Below, in pieces: positions 1 to 8,695 of a DNA stretch of 64,000 nucleotides (positions within the stretch are counted from its first letter, which is position 1; every line of letters starts with the position of its first letter). This stretch comes from Rhodopseudomonas sp. (GTDB taxonomy: Bacteria; Pseudomonadota; Alphaproteobacteria; Rhizobiales; Xanthobacteraceae), in assembly GCF_013377015.1 (NCBI RefSeq), contig NZ_JACABA010000007.1:121695-185694 (forward strand), read 5' to 3'. The notes beneath the pieces are model-generated. The model did no database searches and had not been told where the DNA came from. It saw nothing but the letters and a program-made list of their open reading frames with translations. Made by a program: the position numbers and the translations under genes.

Positions 1-182
1 TTCGCAAGCATCGCCGGTCCGCGCCCTCGCGGCTGCATCGAACTGATCCAGCCCGCTCTCGCAAATGCCGCGCGACCGACTATGGCCGTCCAGCGCAGGT
101 TTTTGCCGCTCTTGCGAAATTAGTTTGAAAGCATTTCGATGGTAGTTTCTTCCCACAACAGACTTATTGCGGGCAGGTTCGA
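1..182. other. Left-edge intergenic or gene-end sequence
   Basis: No gene can be assigned. One plus-strand frame stays open from the window edge to a TAG at 121-123, so this could be the last 40 codons of a gene that starts outside the window. Another frame is open almost as far, so frame choice is not supported. Positions 124-182 are the leader of the GGDEF gene. Confidence 0.3.
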
Positions 183-1418
183 ATGTCGTACGCGCCTTTG
201 AGCCTTGTGACCGTCGAAGCATATATGGACTTGCCGCGGAAGCGGGCGATCACCTTTCCGGCTGAAATCGAGCGGCAGTTCGAGGCAGATACCAACGCCA
301 ATCGATGCCGGCGCCTGACCATCGGAATCCTGGTCTCGGCGGTGCTGTATAATTTCTTTCTGATCGCTGACTGGCTTCTGGTGCCGGACGCGCTGCGGTT
401 GGCGTCGTGGCTGCATTTCGCGGTGGTGACGCCCTGGATGCTGATCGTCGCCTGGGCGATCTCCAGACGACCAAGGCCGGTCGTGCGCGAGTTTCTGGCC
501 GCGAGCGTGCCAGTCCTCATCATTCTGCAGATCGATGCCGGCTTCGCGGTCACGACCAGCGACAGCGCAGCTCACTATCAGTACGTCGTGATCCCCACAA
601 TTCTCTATACGAACGTCTCCCTGCATCGTCTGGCGTTTCGATTTGCCCGGATCGTCACGGCGATCATCCTGCTGTGCCATACCGCGCTGGTGCTGTCCGT
701 TAGTTACCTCCCGGGGGGAGTCGCAGCCATGATCCTGGTGCAAATTGCAATCTGCGCCTACATCACGCTGGTTGCGAATTTCACGATGGAGCGCGATCTG
801 CGCCGGGCCTATCTCTATGCGTTGAGGGATCGCCTGCGCCATGCCGAGGCAGACGCTGCGGCGAGACACGACACGCTGACAGGCTTGGCCAACAGGCACC
901 ATCTCGACGAAGAGCTGCAAAAGCTCTGGGCAGCGCCGAACCATGCGACGTCCTATGCTTCCATCGTGATGCTCGACGTCGACCACTTCAAACGTCTCAA
1001 CGACGGATACGGGCACGGCGCCGGGGATCTCTGCCTGAAACGCATTGCCGCAATCCTGATCGCGAATTTGCGCGGCACCGACGATTGCGCCATTCGCTAC
1101 GGCGGTGAGGAATTCCTGCTCTTGCTGCCGGGGCTACAGCTGGTCGACGCCATGCATGTTGCCGAGCGAATTCGCCAGGCCATCGAAGACGCGGCAATCC
1201 CGAACGAAGGCTCCAGCCTGGGTGGCGTGATCACAGCTAGCCTCGGCGTCGCCGCTTGTCACATCGGGGAGCTGTCAGCCAGCGAGCTGATCGATGCGGC
1301 CGATGCCGCGCTTTATGCCGCCAAGACCAAGGGGCGAAATCAGGTCTGGCCGCCATTGGCCAGCGCCGAGGCACGCACCGGCCAGCTGCTGTCGAGGTCG
1401 CCTGACAATCGCGGCTGA
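183..1418 (+). CDS. Membrane-anchored GGDEF diguanylate cyclase
   Basis: Predicted to make cyclic di-GMP from two GTP at the inner membrane. The N-terminal half (about residues 45-205) holds five or six hydrophobic segments with no recognised sensor family. A C-terminal GGDEF domain follows, beginning near DTLTGLANR, with the metal-binding LDVDHFKRLND stretch and an intact YGGEEF signature (GGEEF at residues 307-311). There is no EAL domain, so it is a synthase only. The ATG at 183 has a weak GCAGG upstream. A second Met at codon 15 is an alternative start. The gene stands alone and converges with the transglycosylase gene, 20 bases away. The signal it senses cannot be read from the sequence. 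Confidence 0.9.
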   Translation: MSYAPLSLVTVEAYMDLPRKRAITFPAEIERQFEADTNANRCRRLTIGILVSAVLYNFFLIADWLLVPDALRLASWLHFAVVTPWMLIVAWAISRRPRPVVREFLAASVPVLIILQIDAGFAVTTSDSAAHYQYVVIPTILYTNVSLHRLAFRFARIVTAIILLCHTALVLSVSYLPGGVAAMILVQIAICAYITLVANFTMERDLRRAYLYALRDRLRHAEADAAARHDTLTGLANRHHLDEELQKLWAAPNHATSYASIVMLDVDHFKRLNDGYGHGAGDLCLKRIAAILIANLRGTDDCAIRYGGEEFLLLLPGLQLVDAMHVAERIRQAIEDAAIPNEGSSLGGVITASLGVAACHIGELSASELIDAADAALYAAKTKGRNQVWPPLASAEARTGQLLSRSPDNRG

Positions 1419-1438
1419 GCCGGCGCCCCCGCGGCAGG

Positions 1439-2515
1439 TCAGCTGCTGAAGGTGCCGGCGCGGTCGCTGAACAGGTCGAGCGTGGTCGGCGGGCGCACCG
1501 TCGGCGTCGTGGTCGGCAGCGACGTCGCGGAGGTCGCGGCGTTGCCGCTGACCCACAGGTCGCGCACCGCCGGCGACACCGGCTCGGCGCGGTCGCCACC
1601 GAGAAACAGGGTGCGGAACATCGGCTCGCTTTGCGGCGTGGTCTGCAATGACGCGGTTTGCAGCGGCGCGGTGCGCGGCGTGCTGAATTGCGGCGGCGCG
1701 GTCGCGGCCGCGGGGTTCGCCGCATTGGTCGACGCGCTCGCCGCGGTCACGTTGCGGACATCGGGAAAGCTCGACAGATAGGCGGCGTTGTCGATCGGCG
1801 CGGCGGAGGCCACTGCCACGCTGGCGGCCGCGCCGCCGACCGAGGCCATCGCGGTCTGCGTCGCCTTCGACTGCGCGGCGGCGTCGTAACGCGACGACAG
1901 CTCGGCATAGACCCCCGAGACGCTGCGCGCGGCGCCGCTGCGATCGTAGAAGATCGACCGGTTCGCCGCCGCGGCGCTGGGGAACTGCGCCGCCGCGGAG
2001 GCGTTCGGCGTGTCGACCGCGGCGTTGATCAGCTTCGAAGCCCCGCCGACGCCCATGAAATGCGCCATATAGAGTTCGGCGTCGGTCGGCCGTCGCCCAA
2101 TATTGCCGGTCAGCTTGAAGCTGTTGGACTGGGTCAGCACGCCGGCCATCGCCGAGGCGGCGGCCGGATCGTCGCGCAGCTTCATGATCTCGGCCTTCGC
2201 CGTCGGATCGCTGACCGAATAGCTGCCGGAGGATGATTTCGAGATCGCGTCGGCATACTGGCCGTAGCCGAGCGCGGAGCCGGCTTCCTTGACGGTACCG
2301 AGCCAGGTCTGGTCGATGAATTGAAACAGCCCGCGCGCCGATGAAGTCGAGGCCTTGGCGGACGGATTGAAGTTGGATTCCATCTTCGCGGTGGTCAGCA
2401 GATATTCGAAGCTGGCGCCGGTCGAGCCCGCGGCCTGCTTGATCGCGCCGGCGATTTTCGTCCGCGACGAATCGAGCGCTGTTGCCGATGAGGTGCTCGA
2501 CGCGTCGACCGACAT
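1439..2515 (-). CDS. Lytic transglycosylase (SLT domain) protein, no signal peptide
   Basis: Probable peptidoglycan lytic transglycosylase. The SLT/lysozyme-like fold covers about residues 18-210, with the catalytic Glu in AKMESNFNP (E46), the ARGLFQF motif after it and AELYMAHFMG further on. The C-terminal 150 residues are Ala/Thr/Pro-rich and probably unstructured. There is no Sec signal at the N-terminus, and this arrangement is known from alphaproteobacterial transglycosylases that work with the flagellar export apparatus. A flagellar role is inference only, since no flagellar genes lie in the window. It is divergent from the hypothetical gene at 2733, with a shared 217-base upstream region. 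Confidence 0.85.
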   Translation of the reverse strand: MSVDASSTSSATALDSSRTKIAGAIKQAAGSTGASFEYLLTTAKMESNFNPSAKASTSSARGLFQFIDQTWLGTVKEAGSALGYGQYADAISKSSSGSYSVSDPTAKAEIMKLRDDPAAASAMAGVLTQSNSFKLTGNIGRRPTDAELYMAHFMGVGGASKLINAAVDTPNASAAAQFPSAAAANRSIFYDRSGAARSVSGVYAELSSRYDAAAQSKATQTAMASVGGAAASVAVASAAPIDNAAYLSSFPDVRNVTAASASTNAANPAAATAPPQFSTPRTAPLQTASLQTTPQSEPMFRTLFLGGDRAEPVSPAVRDLWVSGNAATSATSLPTTTPTVRPPTTLDLFSDRAGTFSS

Positions 2516-2732
2516 GGTTTGGAGCCCCGCTCCCGGCGAAATCGCCGCTCCAGGCGCCGACAGCAGCGCCCCTGTTTCCGCGACCCTGGACGATCATGGT
2601 TAATCCGGCGTTAACGAATTCGCCCTACCCGAGCGTGGCCGCGGGCGCGCATCGTTTCCAGGGCGTTAACTTTCGCTTGTTTCTATGCGTTGCCATCGGC
2701 GCTGATTCCATCGCTCGGCCACGGAGGTAGCC

Positions 2733-3413
2733 ATGACCGCGATCGCTGCCAATCCATCGAATCCAGCCGTGACCACCCTGCTCGCCGGCATCGCCACCGG
2801 TTCGAGCGGATCCGCCGACGCCAAGCCGAAGGATTCGCCGGCGGGCCAGCCGACCGACAGCGTCGAATTGTCCGACCGCGCCAAGGCGATCCTCGCCAAG
2901 GCCGCCGCCGACAAGGCCGCCACCGCGGACCTGACGCTGTCATTCGACGAGATTCTGCAAAAGCGCTCCGACGCGCTGGCCAGCAAGCTGACTGACGCAT
3001 TCAAGGGCCTCAACGTCAATCTCGACGACGCCGTCCGGTTGCAGGTCGACAAATTCGGCAACGTCACCACCGAAGGGCCGTGGAAAAAGAAGATCGAAAA
3101 GCTGTTCGCCGACGATCCCGAGCTTGCCAAGGAGTTCAAGGCGGTCGCCGGGCTGAGCGCGCTGAAGGCGGCCAACACCGCGCTCGAGCTCTACAACAAA
3201 GACAAAGGCGCGAGCGCCGGCAGCAAGCAGCAACAACAGGCCTGGACCCAGTACAATATCCGCTCGATCAACATCCAGACGCTGTCCGGCGTGCTGAGCC
3301 TGAAGGACGGCAATCTGCGCTCGGCCGCGGTGGACTATATCGACACCATCGCCGACCCCCACGGCGACGGCACCATTGCATCGCAAAAGAACATCGCCGA
3401 CCGGCTGGCGTGA
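2733..3413 (+). CDS. Conserved-looking hypothetical protein with VELSDRAKAIL motif
   Basis: I do not recognise a named family. The protein is 226 residues with no signal peptide. It has a low-complexity N-terminus, then SVELSDRAKAILAKAA near residue 43, then a helical, charged body (residues 70-200). The SxxLSDxAK pattern recurs near the N-termini of flagellar-associated or flagellum-exported proteins in Rhizobiales, which would fit the divergent cytosolic-type transglycosylase gene. That link is inference. The start is well supported: GGAGGT lies five bases upstream of ATG 2733. Codon usage is strongly GC3-biased like its neighbours, so this is a real gene. Confidence 0.75.
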   Translation: MTAIAANPSNPAVTTLLAGIATGSSGSADAKPKDSPAGQPTDSVELSDRAKAILAKAAADKAATADLTLSFDEILQKRSDALASKLTDAFKGLNVNLDDAVRLQVDKFGNVTTEGPWKKKIEKLFADDPELAKEFKAVAGLSALKAANTALELYNKDKGASAGSKQQQQAWTQYNIRSINIQTLSGVLSLKDGNLRSAAVDYIDTIADPHGDGTIASQKNIADRLA

Positions 3414-3435
3414 ACGGCGTGACGACGCTCACGCC
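3407..3435. terminator. Hairpin between convergent genes
   Basis: GGCGTGA (3407-3413) pairs with TCACGCC (3429-3435) across a short loop, exactly at the junction of the convergent hypothetical gene and hisI. It has no T-run, so it is at best a weak or Rho-assisted terminator. Confidence 0.3.
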
Positions 3436-3444
3436 CTACCTGCT

Positions 3445-3885
3445 TCAGCGATATACCTTGGCCGGATCGAACAGCCGCTCGGCGTCGACCGGAGTCAGCA
3501 GCGCCTGGCCTTCGCCATCGCGGTCGATGCGGCGATAGAAGCAGGATTTACGGCCGGTGTGACACGCCGCGCCATGCTGCTCGACCCTGATCCAGACTGC
3601 GTCCTGATCGCAATCGACCCGCATCTCGACCACGCGCTGGACCTGGCCGGAGCTCTCGCCCTTGCGCCACAATTTTGCACGCGAGCGGCTGAAGTACCAG
3701 GCCTCGCCGCTGTCGATGGTCTTCTTCAGCGCCTCGGCGTTCATATGCGCGACCATCAGCACCTCGCCGCTCATGGCGTCGGTGGCGACGCAGGTGACGA
3801 GGCCGGCCGCGTCGAATTTCGGACGCAGCGCGAGGCCTTCCTCAACGTTGTCGATGGTCGGTGGTGAAGACGCGGACGTGGACAC
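3445..3885 (-). CDS. hisI: Phosphoribosyl-AMP cyclohydrolase
   Basis: Opens the purine ring of phosphoribosyl-AMP in histidine biosynthesis (third step). At 146 residues it is a HisI-only protein without a fused HisE domain, as usual in alphaproteobacteria. The metal-binding signatures are present: VDCDQDAVW for Mg and Zn, and [11 protein letters not shown] with the other zinc cysteines. [18 protein letters not shown] is the substrate-side motif. The start is taken as GTG at 3885 (VSTSASSPP). The open frame runs on upstream into folE but that part does not resemble HisI. It lies 29 bases downstream of folE on the same strand and is probably co-transcribed with it. Confidence 0.95.
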   Translation of the reverse strand: MSTSASSPPTIDNVEEGLALRPKFDAAGLVTCVATDAMSGEVLMVAHMNAEALKKTIDSGEAWYFSRSRAKLWRKGESSGQVQRVVEMRVDCDQDAVWIRVEQHGAACHTGRKSCFYRRIDRDGEGQALLTPVDAERLFDPAKVYR

Positions 3886-3914
3886 GGCCAATCCCTCGCG
3901 ATTTGTGGCGAGGG

Positions 3915-4622
3915 CTAGCCGCGCCCTCGGATCATCGACATGAACCGCGCCTGCTCCGCCGGATTGTCGCGGAACATGCCGGTGTAGCGGCTGGTGAAGG
4001 TGGTGGCGCCCTGCTTGCCGATGCCGCGCACCGACATGCAGGTGTGCTCGGCCTCGATCATCACCGCGACGCCGCGCGGCTTCAGCACCTCGTCGACCGC
4101 GGCGGCGATCTGCGCGGTGAGATGCTCCTGGGTCTGCAGCCGGCGACCGAAGATGTCGACCAGCCGCGCCAGCTTCGACAGCCCCACCACCCGCTCGACC
4201 GGCGTATAGGCGATATGCGCCTTGCCGTAGAACGGCATCACGTGGTGTTCGCAATGCGAGGTGAAGCTGATGTCGCGGACCAGCACGAAATCGTCATAGC
4301 CGGCGGTCTCGCCGAAGGTGCGGTTCAGCACCTCGGCCGGGCACTGGTGATAGCCCTGGAACAATTCGTCATAGGCTTCTATCACGCGGCGCGGCGTGTC
4401 CAGCAGACCCTCGCGTTCGACGTTCTCGCCGATATAGGCCAGCAGCGTCTGCACCGCCTGCTCGGCCTCGGCGCGCGACGGCCGCGGCTGGTCCGGTTGC
4501 ACGGCAGCTGCAAGGAATTCCGACGGGTCGAGCTCCGCAGGGTGGAACTCGGCGGCTTTGGCGTCGGAAGCTTTGGCTTCTAGCGACTTGCCCGCGCGAA
4601 GCGGCTTGATCACTGCGTCCAT
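3915..4622 (-). CDS. folE: GTP cyclohydrolase I
   Basis: Converts GTP to dihydroneopterin triphosphate, the entry step of folate synthesis. The 235-residue protein has the type I (FolE) core from about residue 50. The zinc ligands are C124 and H127 in SHCEHHVMP and C195 in [10 protein letters not shown]. The GTP-binding QTQEHLT and the C-terminal FTSRYTGMF segment are intact. The first 45 residues are a variable extension. ATG 4622 is chosen over the in-frame GTG at 4628 because GGAG sits at the right distance only for the ATG. The folE-hisI pair is a recurring alphaproteobacterial neighbourhood. Confidence 0.96.
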   Translation of the reverse strand: MDAVIKPLRAGKSLEAKASDAKAAEFHPAELDPSEFLAAAVQPDQPRPSRAEAEQAVQTLLAYIGENVEREGLLDTPRRVIEAYDELFQGYHQCPAEVLNRTFGETAGYDDFVLVRDISFTSHCEHHVMPFYGKAHIAYTPVERVVGLSKLARLVDIFGRRLQTQEHLTAQIAAAVDEVLKPRGVAVMIEAEHTCMSVRGIGKQGATTFTSRYTGMFRDNPAEQARFMSMIRGRG

Positions 4623-4830
4623 CTTCACTCCGTTCGACCGGCCTCAGCGAGGCCGGAGTGTCACCGGGCAGACGGGGCAGCCATTGGCCACCGGTCGCCT
4701 GACGCTCCCTTACTCTGCACCATCCGGCCGGGCTGTCTTTCGCCCGGCACCCCACCTATATAAGACCACCAACCGGAACCGCCAAGGGCGGCACCGGACC
4801 GACCGGATCGGCGCAAAAACCGCGAGTCCC

Positions 4831-5298
4831 ATGCTCAACGACATCTACAACAGGCGTATCATCGAACTGGCCGGTAATATCGAACGGCTTGGTCGGCTGC
4901 CGGACCCGGACGCCACCGCCACAGCGCATTCAAAACTTTGTGGGTCGACCGTGAAGGTGGACCTCAAGATGGACGGGCCGGTGGTTACCGATTTCGCCCA
5001 TGAGGTGAAGGCCTGCGCGCTCGGCCAGGCCTCCTCCTCGATCATGGCGCGGCACGTGGTCGGCTCGACCGCGACTGAACTGCGCGAACTGCGCGAGGCG
5101 GTGCGGCGGATGCTGAAGGAGAACGCCGCGCCACCCGACGGCAAATGGGAAGAGATCGCCCTGCTCGAGCCGGTGCGCGACTACAAGGCCCGCCATGCCT
5201 CGACGCTGTTGACCTTCGACGCCGTGGTCGATGCGATCGGCCAGATCGAGGCGAAGAGGGCCGAGAAGGCCGCCGACACGGCAGCTGCGTCGGGCTGA
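4831..5298 (+). CDS. NifU-like iron-sulfur cluster assembly scaffold protein
   Basis: A 155-residue protein of the IscU/NifU-N fold, likely involved in building or carrying iron-sulfur clusters in the cytoplasm. Two of the three classic scaffold cysteines are visible, in HSKLCGSTV and VKACALGQASS. The third, normally in a K-C-A-x-L context near the C-terminus, is replaced in RHASTLLTF. From memory this replacement is common in this alphaproteobacterial branch, so it need not mean loss of function. ATG 4831 is chosen because homology begins there (MLNDIYNRRI). The frame runs upstream but has no family resemblance. It is divergent from folE. Confidence 0.85.
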   Translation: MLNDIYNRRIIELAGNIERLGRLPDPDATATAHSKLCGSTVKVDLKMDGPVVTDFAHEVKACALGQASSSIMARHVVGSTATELRELREAVRRMLKENAAPPDGKWEEIALLEPVRDYKARHASTLLTFDAVVDAIGQIEAKRAEKAADTAAASG

Positions 5299-5482
5299 GC
5301 CATCAGGCCATCGCAGGCGTGGCCCAAGATGTCCGAGAGGGCAGACAATAGCCGGTCGATTCCCGATTTCCGGTACGACCGCTGGCGTTCCGACATCAGA
5401 TTTTGACATCCGACCGGTGGTCAACGATGGTCACGACGTCTTTCTGACGCCAATCTGAGGCGCACGCCAACGAGGTCAGTGG

Positions 5483-5830
5483 ATGAATCGGAGCGAGCTG
5501 ATCGCCGGGCTGCTTGCTACGACGGCCACTGGTGCTGTTCGGGCGGCGGAGCCCGACAAGGTGTATCGAATTGCCTTGGTCACAGCATCGGTTTCGGTCC
5601 AAGAGATGAATGAAACTGGCGGCAATCCTGCTTATCCAGCACTGTTCAGAGAGCTGCGAAAGCTTGGCTATCTCGAGGGACGCAATATCACCGTCCAGCG
5701 ATTTTCCGGCAGAGGCGACACGGCAAGCTACGAGGTTTGATCTGGTCATCAATATCAAATCTGCAAGAGCGCTCGGTCTGGAGCTGCCTGCGGCATTGCT
5801 CACCCAAGCCGAAGAGCTGATTGAGCGAAC
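5483..5830 (+). pseudogene. Internally deleted ABC_sub_bind-family binding protein
   Basis: The first 80 codons match the N-terminus of the neighbouring binding proteins: a signal peptide, then KVYRIALVTAS and LRKLGYLEGRNITVQRFSG. At about 5730-5738 the sequence jumps, in another frame, straight to the family C-terminus (RFDLVINIKSARALGLELP then LIE). About 200 codons are therefore missing and the reading frame is broken. The usual stop after the final Glu is also lost, and the second frame runs on to 5954. This is the first member of a tandem array whose next member starts at 5980. Confidence 0.85.
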
Positions 5831-5979
5831 TGAAAGCGTAGTTGCGCTTTGGCACAAAGCGTCAGTTATTTGCAGCGCTCGATTCAAGTCGTTATGGAAC
5901 CGGTATCCGAAATTTCCTATGCTGGAGCTTTGCCGACGATTGCATACGCTCTGATTGAGTACATTAGACGGGAGCACGA

Positions 5980-6981
5980 ATGAGGCGACGAAATTTCATC
6001 GCAGGGGTTGCCGTTGCAGCAGCTTGGCCACTCGCTGTGCGCGCGCAACGAACCGGACAGATGAAACGCGTCGCAATCGTTAGCCCGGCGACTGCCGTCG
6101 GTGATATGAGCATTACTGGTAGTCGGATTTATCAGGCGTTTTTTGAGGAACTGGTCCGTGTTGGATATATTGAGGGGCAAAACCTCGTCGTGGAGCGATA
6201 TTCCGGCGGAGGGCGAACTGAACGCTATGCCGGCCTCGTCCGCGACGTCGTCAGCACGTCTCCCGACCTGATCTTTCCGGTGTCCACTGTTTTGGCACTG
6301 GGCTTCAAGATGGCGACATCGATGATTCCTATCGTTGCAATCACCGGCGATCCTGTCACCGGAGGGCTTGTGAAAAGCCTGGCCCGGCCGGGTGGTAACA
6401 TCACCGGCGTTACCGTCGATGCCGGATCGGCGCTTCATGGCAAGCGTGTTGAATTTCTCGTTGAGGCAACCCCAAAATCGTCGAATGCGCGGCTCCTTGG
6501 GTCGCAATCGTCCTGGGACGGAACGGGCGGCGCTGCGATCCGGGAGGCGGCGAGGCAGCTCGGCATTTCGTTCGCGATTGCCCGTCTGGACGAAGAAATT
6601 ACTGAGGCTGCGTATCAACGCGCCTTCCATGCGATGGAACGCGACCGGGTTGACGCGCTTGTGGTTGCCGATCAGCCCGAGCACTTCACGTATCGCCGGT
6701 TGCTCGTCGAATTGGCGGCTAAGTACCGGATCCCGACAATCTATCCGTTTCGCGAACACGTCGAGCTTGGCGGATTGATGTCGTACTCAGCAGATCTCTT
6801 GGACATTTATCGCCGTGTCGCCAACCAGATCGCCGAGGTCCTGAAAGGTAAGAATACGGCGGAAATTCCTTTCTACCAACCGACAAAATTCGAGCTTATC
6901 ATCAATCTCAGGACTGCCAACGCACTTGACCTCACTGTGCCACCAGCGCTGCTTGCTCGCGCCGACGAGGTGATCGACTAA
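5980..6981 (+). CDS. ABC_sub_bind-family periplasmic binding protein
   Basis: A 333-residue secreted receptor of the ABC transporter substrate-binding family PF04392 (TrpX-like). The N-terminal MRRRNFIAG followed by a hydrophobic core and VRAQ is a Tat- or Sec-type signal. Family landmarks are YIEGQNLVVERYSGG, PIVAITGDPVTGGLVKSLARPGGNITG and the terminal KFELIINLRTANALDLTVP segment. Its ligand cannot be told from sequence. Members of the family are known to bind aromatic amino acids or nucleoside-like compounds in some bacteria. It carries no linked permease or ATPase. It is more like the proteins encoded at 9754 and 10775 than the one at 7187 in the shared GDP...GGLVKSLARPGG region. Confidence 0.92.
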   Translation: MRRRNFIAGVAVAAAWPLAVRAQRTGQMKRVAIVSPATAVGDMSITGSRIYQAFFEELVRVGYIEGQNLVVERYSGGGRTERYAGLVRDVVSTSPDLIFPVSTVLALGFKMATSMIPIVAITGDPVTGGLVKSLARPGGNITGVTVDAGSALHGKRVEFLVEATPKSSNARLLGSQSSWDGTGGAAIREAARQLGISFAIARLDEEITEAAYQRAFHAMERDRVDALVVADQPEHFTYRRLLVELAAKYRIPTIYPFREHVELGGLMSYSADLLDIYRRVANQIAEVLKGKNTAEIPFYQPTKFELIINLRTANALDLTVPPALLARADEVID

Positions 6982-7186
6982 CGCCAGTCATTGCTGTAGT
7001 GCGCAAATCAGTTGGCACAAAGCATCCGTTCGGTAATGCTGGGACATGTCCAGAGTTGGGCGACCGGTCGGTGACCGGCGCGCAGCCCAGACGGCGCTTT
7101 TGACCCGAACGGGACAACGGTCGCTTGGAACCTGAGTAGAAAAATTGCATACGGTCGGGCTTACCGGAAGCTGGGTGCATTTGGCC

Positions 7187-8182
7187 ATGAAGCGACGTGA
7201 GTTCATCACGCTGGTCGGCGGAGCGGCGGCGTTGCCATTCGCGGCGCGCGCGCAGCATCCGGAGAAAAAGCGCCGGATGGGCGTGCTTGTCGGATTGGCG
7301 GCGAGCGCAAGCGATCCGGTTGCCGACGGATTCCTCCGGCCATTCCGCGACGCGATGTTGCGGGCCGGATGGATCGAGAGCGACAACATCGATATCGACT
7401 ATCGATTTGGCGGCCCCCTCGCCGATCTCACGAAAACCAATACGTCCGCCGCTGAGCTTATCGCGCTGCAGCCGGACGTCATCTACGCACAGGGATTGCC
7501 GGCGACACTGGCGGTCCGCCGGGAAACCAAGACCATTCCGATCGTCTTCACGCAAGTTGCCGATCCGGTCGGCTTCGGCCTGGTCGAAAGCCTCGGACGC
7601 CCCGGCGGCAATGTCACCGGCTTTGTGGTCTGGGACCTCTCAATCGGCGGCAAGTGGATGCAATACCTTCGGGAGCTTGTGCCCGACGTCACCCATGTCG
7701 GCGTCCTCTGCAATCCGGATACCGCGCCCTATGCGCCGCCCCTGCTGGCGTCGGCCAGAGCCGCGGCCGGAAACGTGCAAGTGATCGAGACATACTGCCG
7801 TAACGACAGCGAAGTTGAAGCCGCACTGTCATCCCTCAGTCAGGAGCCGCATGGCGGTCTGATCGTTATACCGGAGCCGTTTACCAATGCACATCGGGAT
7901 CAGATCATTGCCCAGTGCGCGCGATTTCGACTGCCGGCGGTCAATCCCCTGGTCGGTGCGTTCGAACGTGGGGCGTTGCTTTCCTACACTTTTGAACTTG
8001 ACCAACTGATACGCCAGCCCATCGGTTACATTGATCGAATCCTGAAAGGCGCGTCTCCGAAGGATCTCCCCGTACAGGCGCCAACCAAATATACGCTGGC
8101 AATAAACCTCAAGGCAGCAAAGGCAATCGGCCTCGACGTACCGCCGATGCTGCTCACCTTCGCCGATCAGGTCATCGAATAG
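7187..8182 (+). CDS. ABC_sub_bind-family periplasmic binding protein
   Basis: A 331-residue member of the same PF04392 family. ATG 7187 is preferred because it gives the typical signal peptide MKRREFITLVGGAAALPF ending in ARAQ. The longer frame from 7145 only adds an unlikely leader. The body shows ADPVGFGLVESLGRPGGNVTG and ends with KYTLAINLKAAKAIGLDVPP and a final VIE, as in its neighbours. It follows the previous gene by 205 bases, long enough for its own promoter. The ligand is unknown. Divergence from the flanking copies suggests old duplication rather than recent gene conversion. Confidence 0.92.
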   Translation: MKRREFITLVGGAAALPFAARAQHPEKKRRMGVLVGLAASASDPVADGFLRPFRDAMLRAGWIESDNIDIDYRFGGPLADLTKTNTSAAELIALQPDVIYAQGLPATLAVRRETKTIPIVFTQVADPVGFGLVESLGRPGGNVTGFVVWDLSIGGKWMQYLRELVPDVTHVGVLCNPDTAPYAPPLLASARAAAGNVQVIETYCRNDSEVEAALSSLSQEPHGGLIVIPEPFTNAHRDQIIAQCARFRLPAVNPLVGAFERGALLSYTFELDQLIRQPIGYIDRILKGASPKDLPVQAPTKYTLAINLKAAKAIGLDVPPMLLTFADQVIE

Positions 8183-8221
8183 AACGCATCTGGCTGGGTC
8201 CGGCATTGGCGGCGGCGGCTC

Positions 8222-8275
8222 GCCTCACTTGATCACATTGTCGGCGCTGGCCAGCAGCGTGGCCGGCAAGACAGG
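8222..8275 (-). pseudogene. 3' scrap of an ABC_sub_bind gene on the opposite strand
   Basis: Read on the minus strand, this stretch encodes PVLPATLLASADNVIK followed by TGA. That is nearly the same as the C-terminus of the gene at 10775-11788 (VPATLLASADNVIE). No further family sequence follows upstream, so only the last 15 or so codons remain. It shows that another copy once lay here in reverse orientation. Confidence 0.7.
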
Positions 8276-8390
8276 GCCCTACGGCATGCGCGCAGGGCTG
8301 TGCCCGTCTATTGGTCATCCCGGTGCGCAACAATTGCGATTTCGATACTTGCCATGGCCGACCCGCGCAGACCAGGCGGGCACAGAAGGG

Positions 8391-8466
8391 CCTCATGGTG
8401 AGGAGTGCGCTTCTTGGCGCGCGTCTCGAACCATGAGGCGGGACGCCTCATCACCGTTCGAGACGC
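8391..8466. repeat. Palindromic interspersed repeat (three-arm)
   Basis: CCTCATGGT (8391-8399) pairs exactly with ACCATGAGG (8430-8438). The arm 8421-8439, containing GTCTCGAACCATGAGGC, also pairs with 8445-8466 (GCCTCAT...TTCGAGACGC) apart from a three-base bulge. GAGGAG/GCGC-rich palindromes of this type are scattered through Bradyrhizobium and Rhodopseudomonas intergenic DNA, by recollection. The rest of the 8183-8695 gap shows no gene. Confidence 0.7.
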
Positions 8467-8695
8467 CCGACTCAGGCCGTTCGGGCTGTGCCGGGATTCC
8501 CGTCAGGATGGGTTATCCCACTGAATGCATATTTCCTCGTGCGACAAAGAAGTGTTACGTCTGGCGGGTCGCAAGACGATGGCGCTGACACTCAGGGCGC
8601 ACTGTCTGATCGATGCCAGACCGTCGGCGCGCTTTGGGCGGCGGCGTGGACGGCTCCAAAGCCCGCTTATCATTCGGGCAACCACAGGACTAACC

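Noticed and set aside
120..1016. Minus-strand open frame of 298 codons opposite the GGDEF gene
   Set aside because: It is a shadow of the plus-strand GGDEF gene: Arg/His/Asp-rich, no family, and the plus strand carries clear motifs.
1275..2597. 440-codon minus-strand frame overlapping the transglycosylase
   Set aside because: It is Arg/Gly-rich and in a different frame from the catalytic motifs. The 358-codon frame with E46 is the real gene.
4558..4830. 91-codon N-terminal extension of the NifU-like gene
   Set aside because: It overlaps folE and its divergent leader and has no family similarity. ATG 4831 gives the normal family start.
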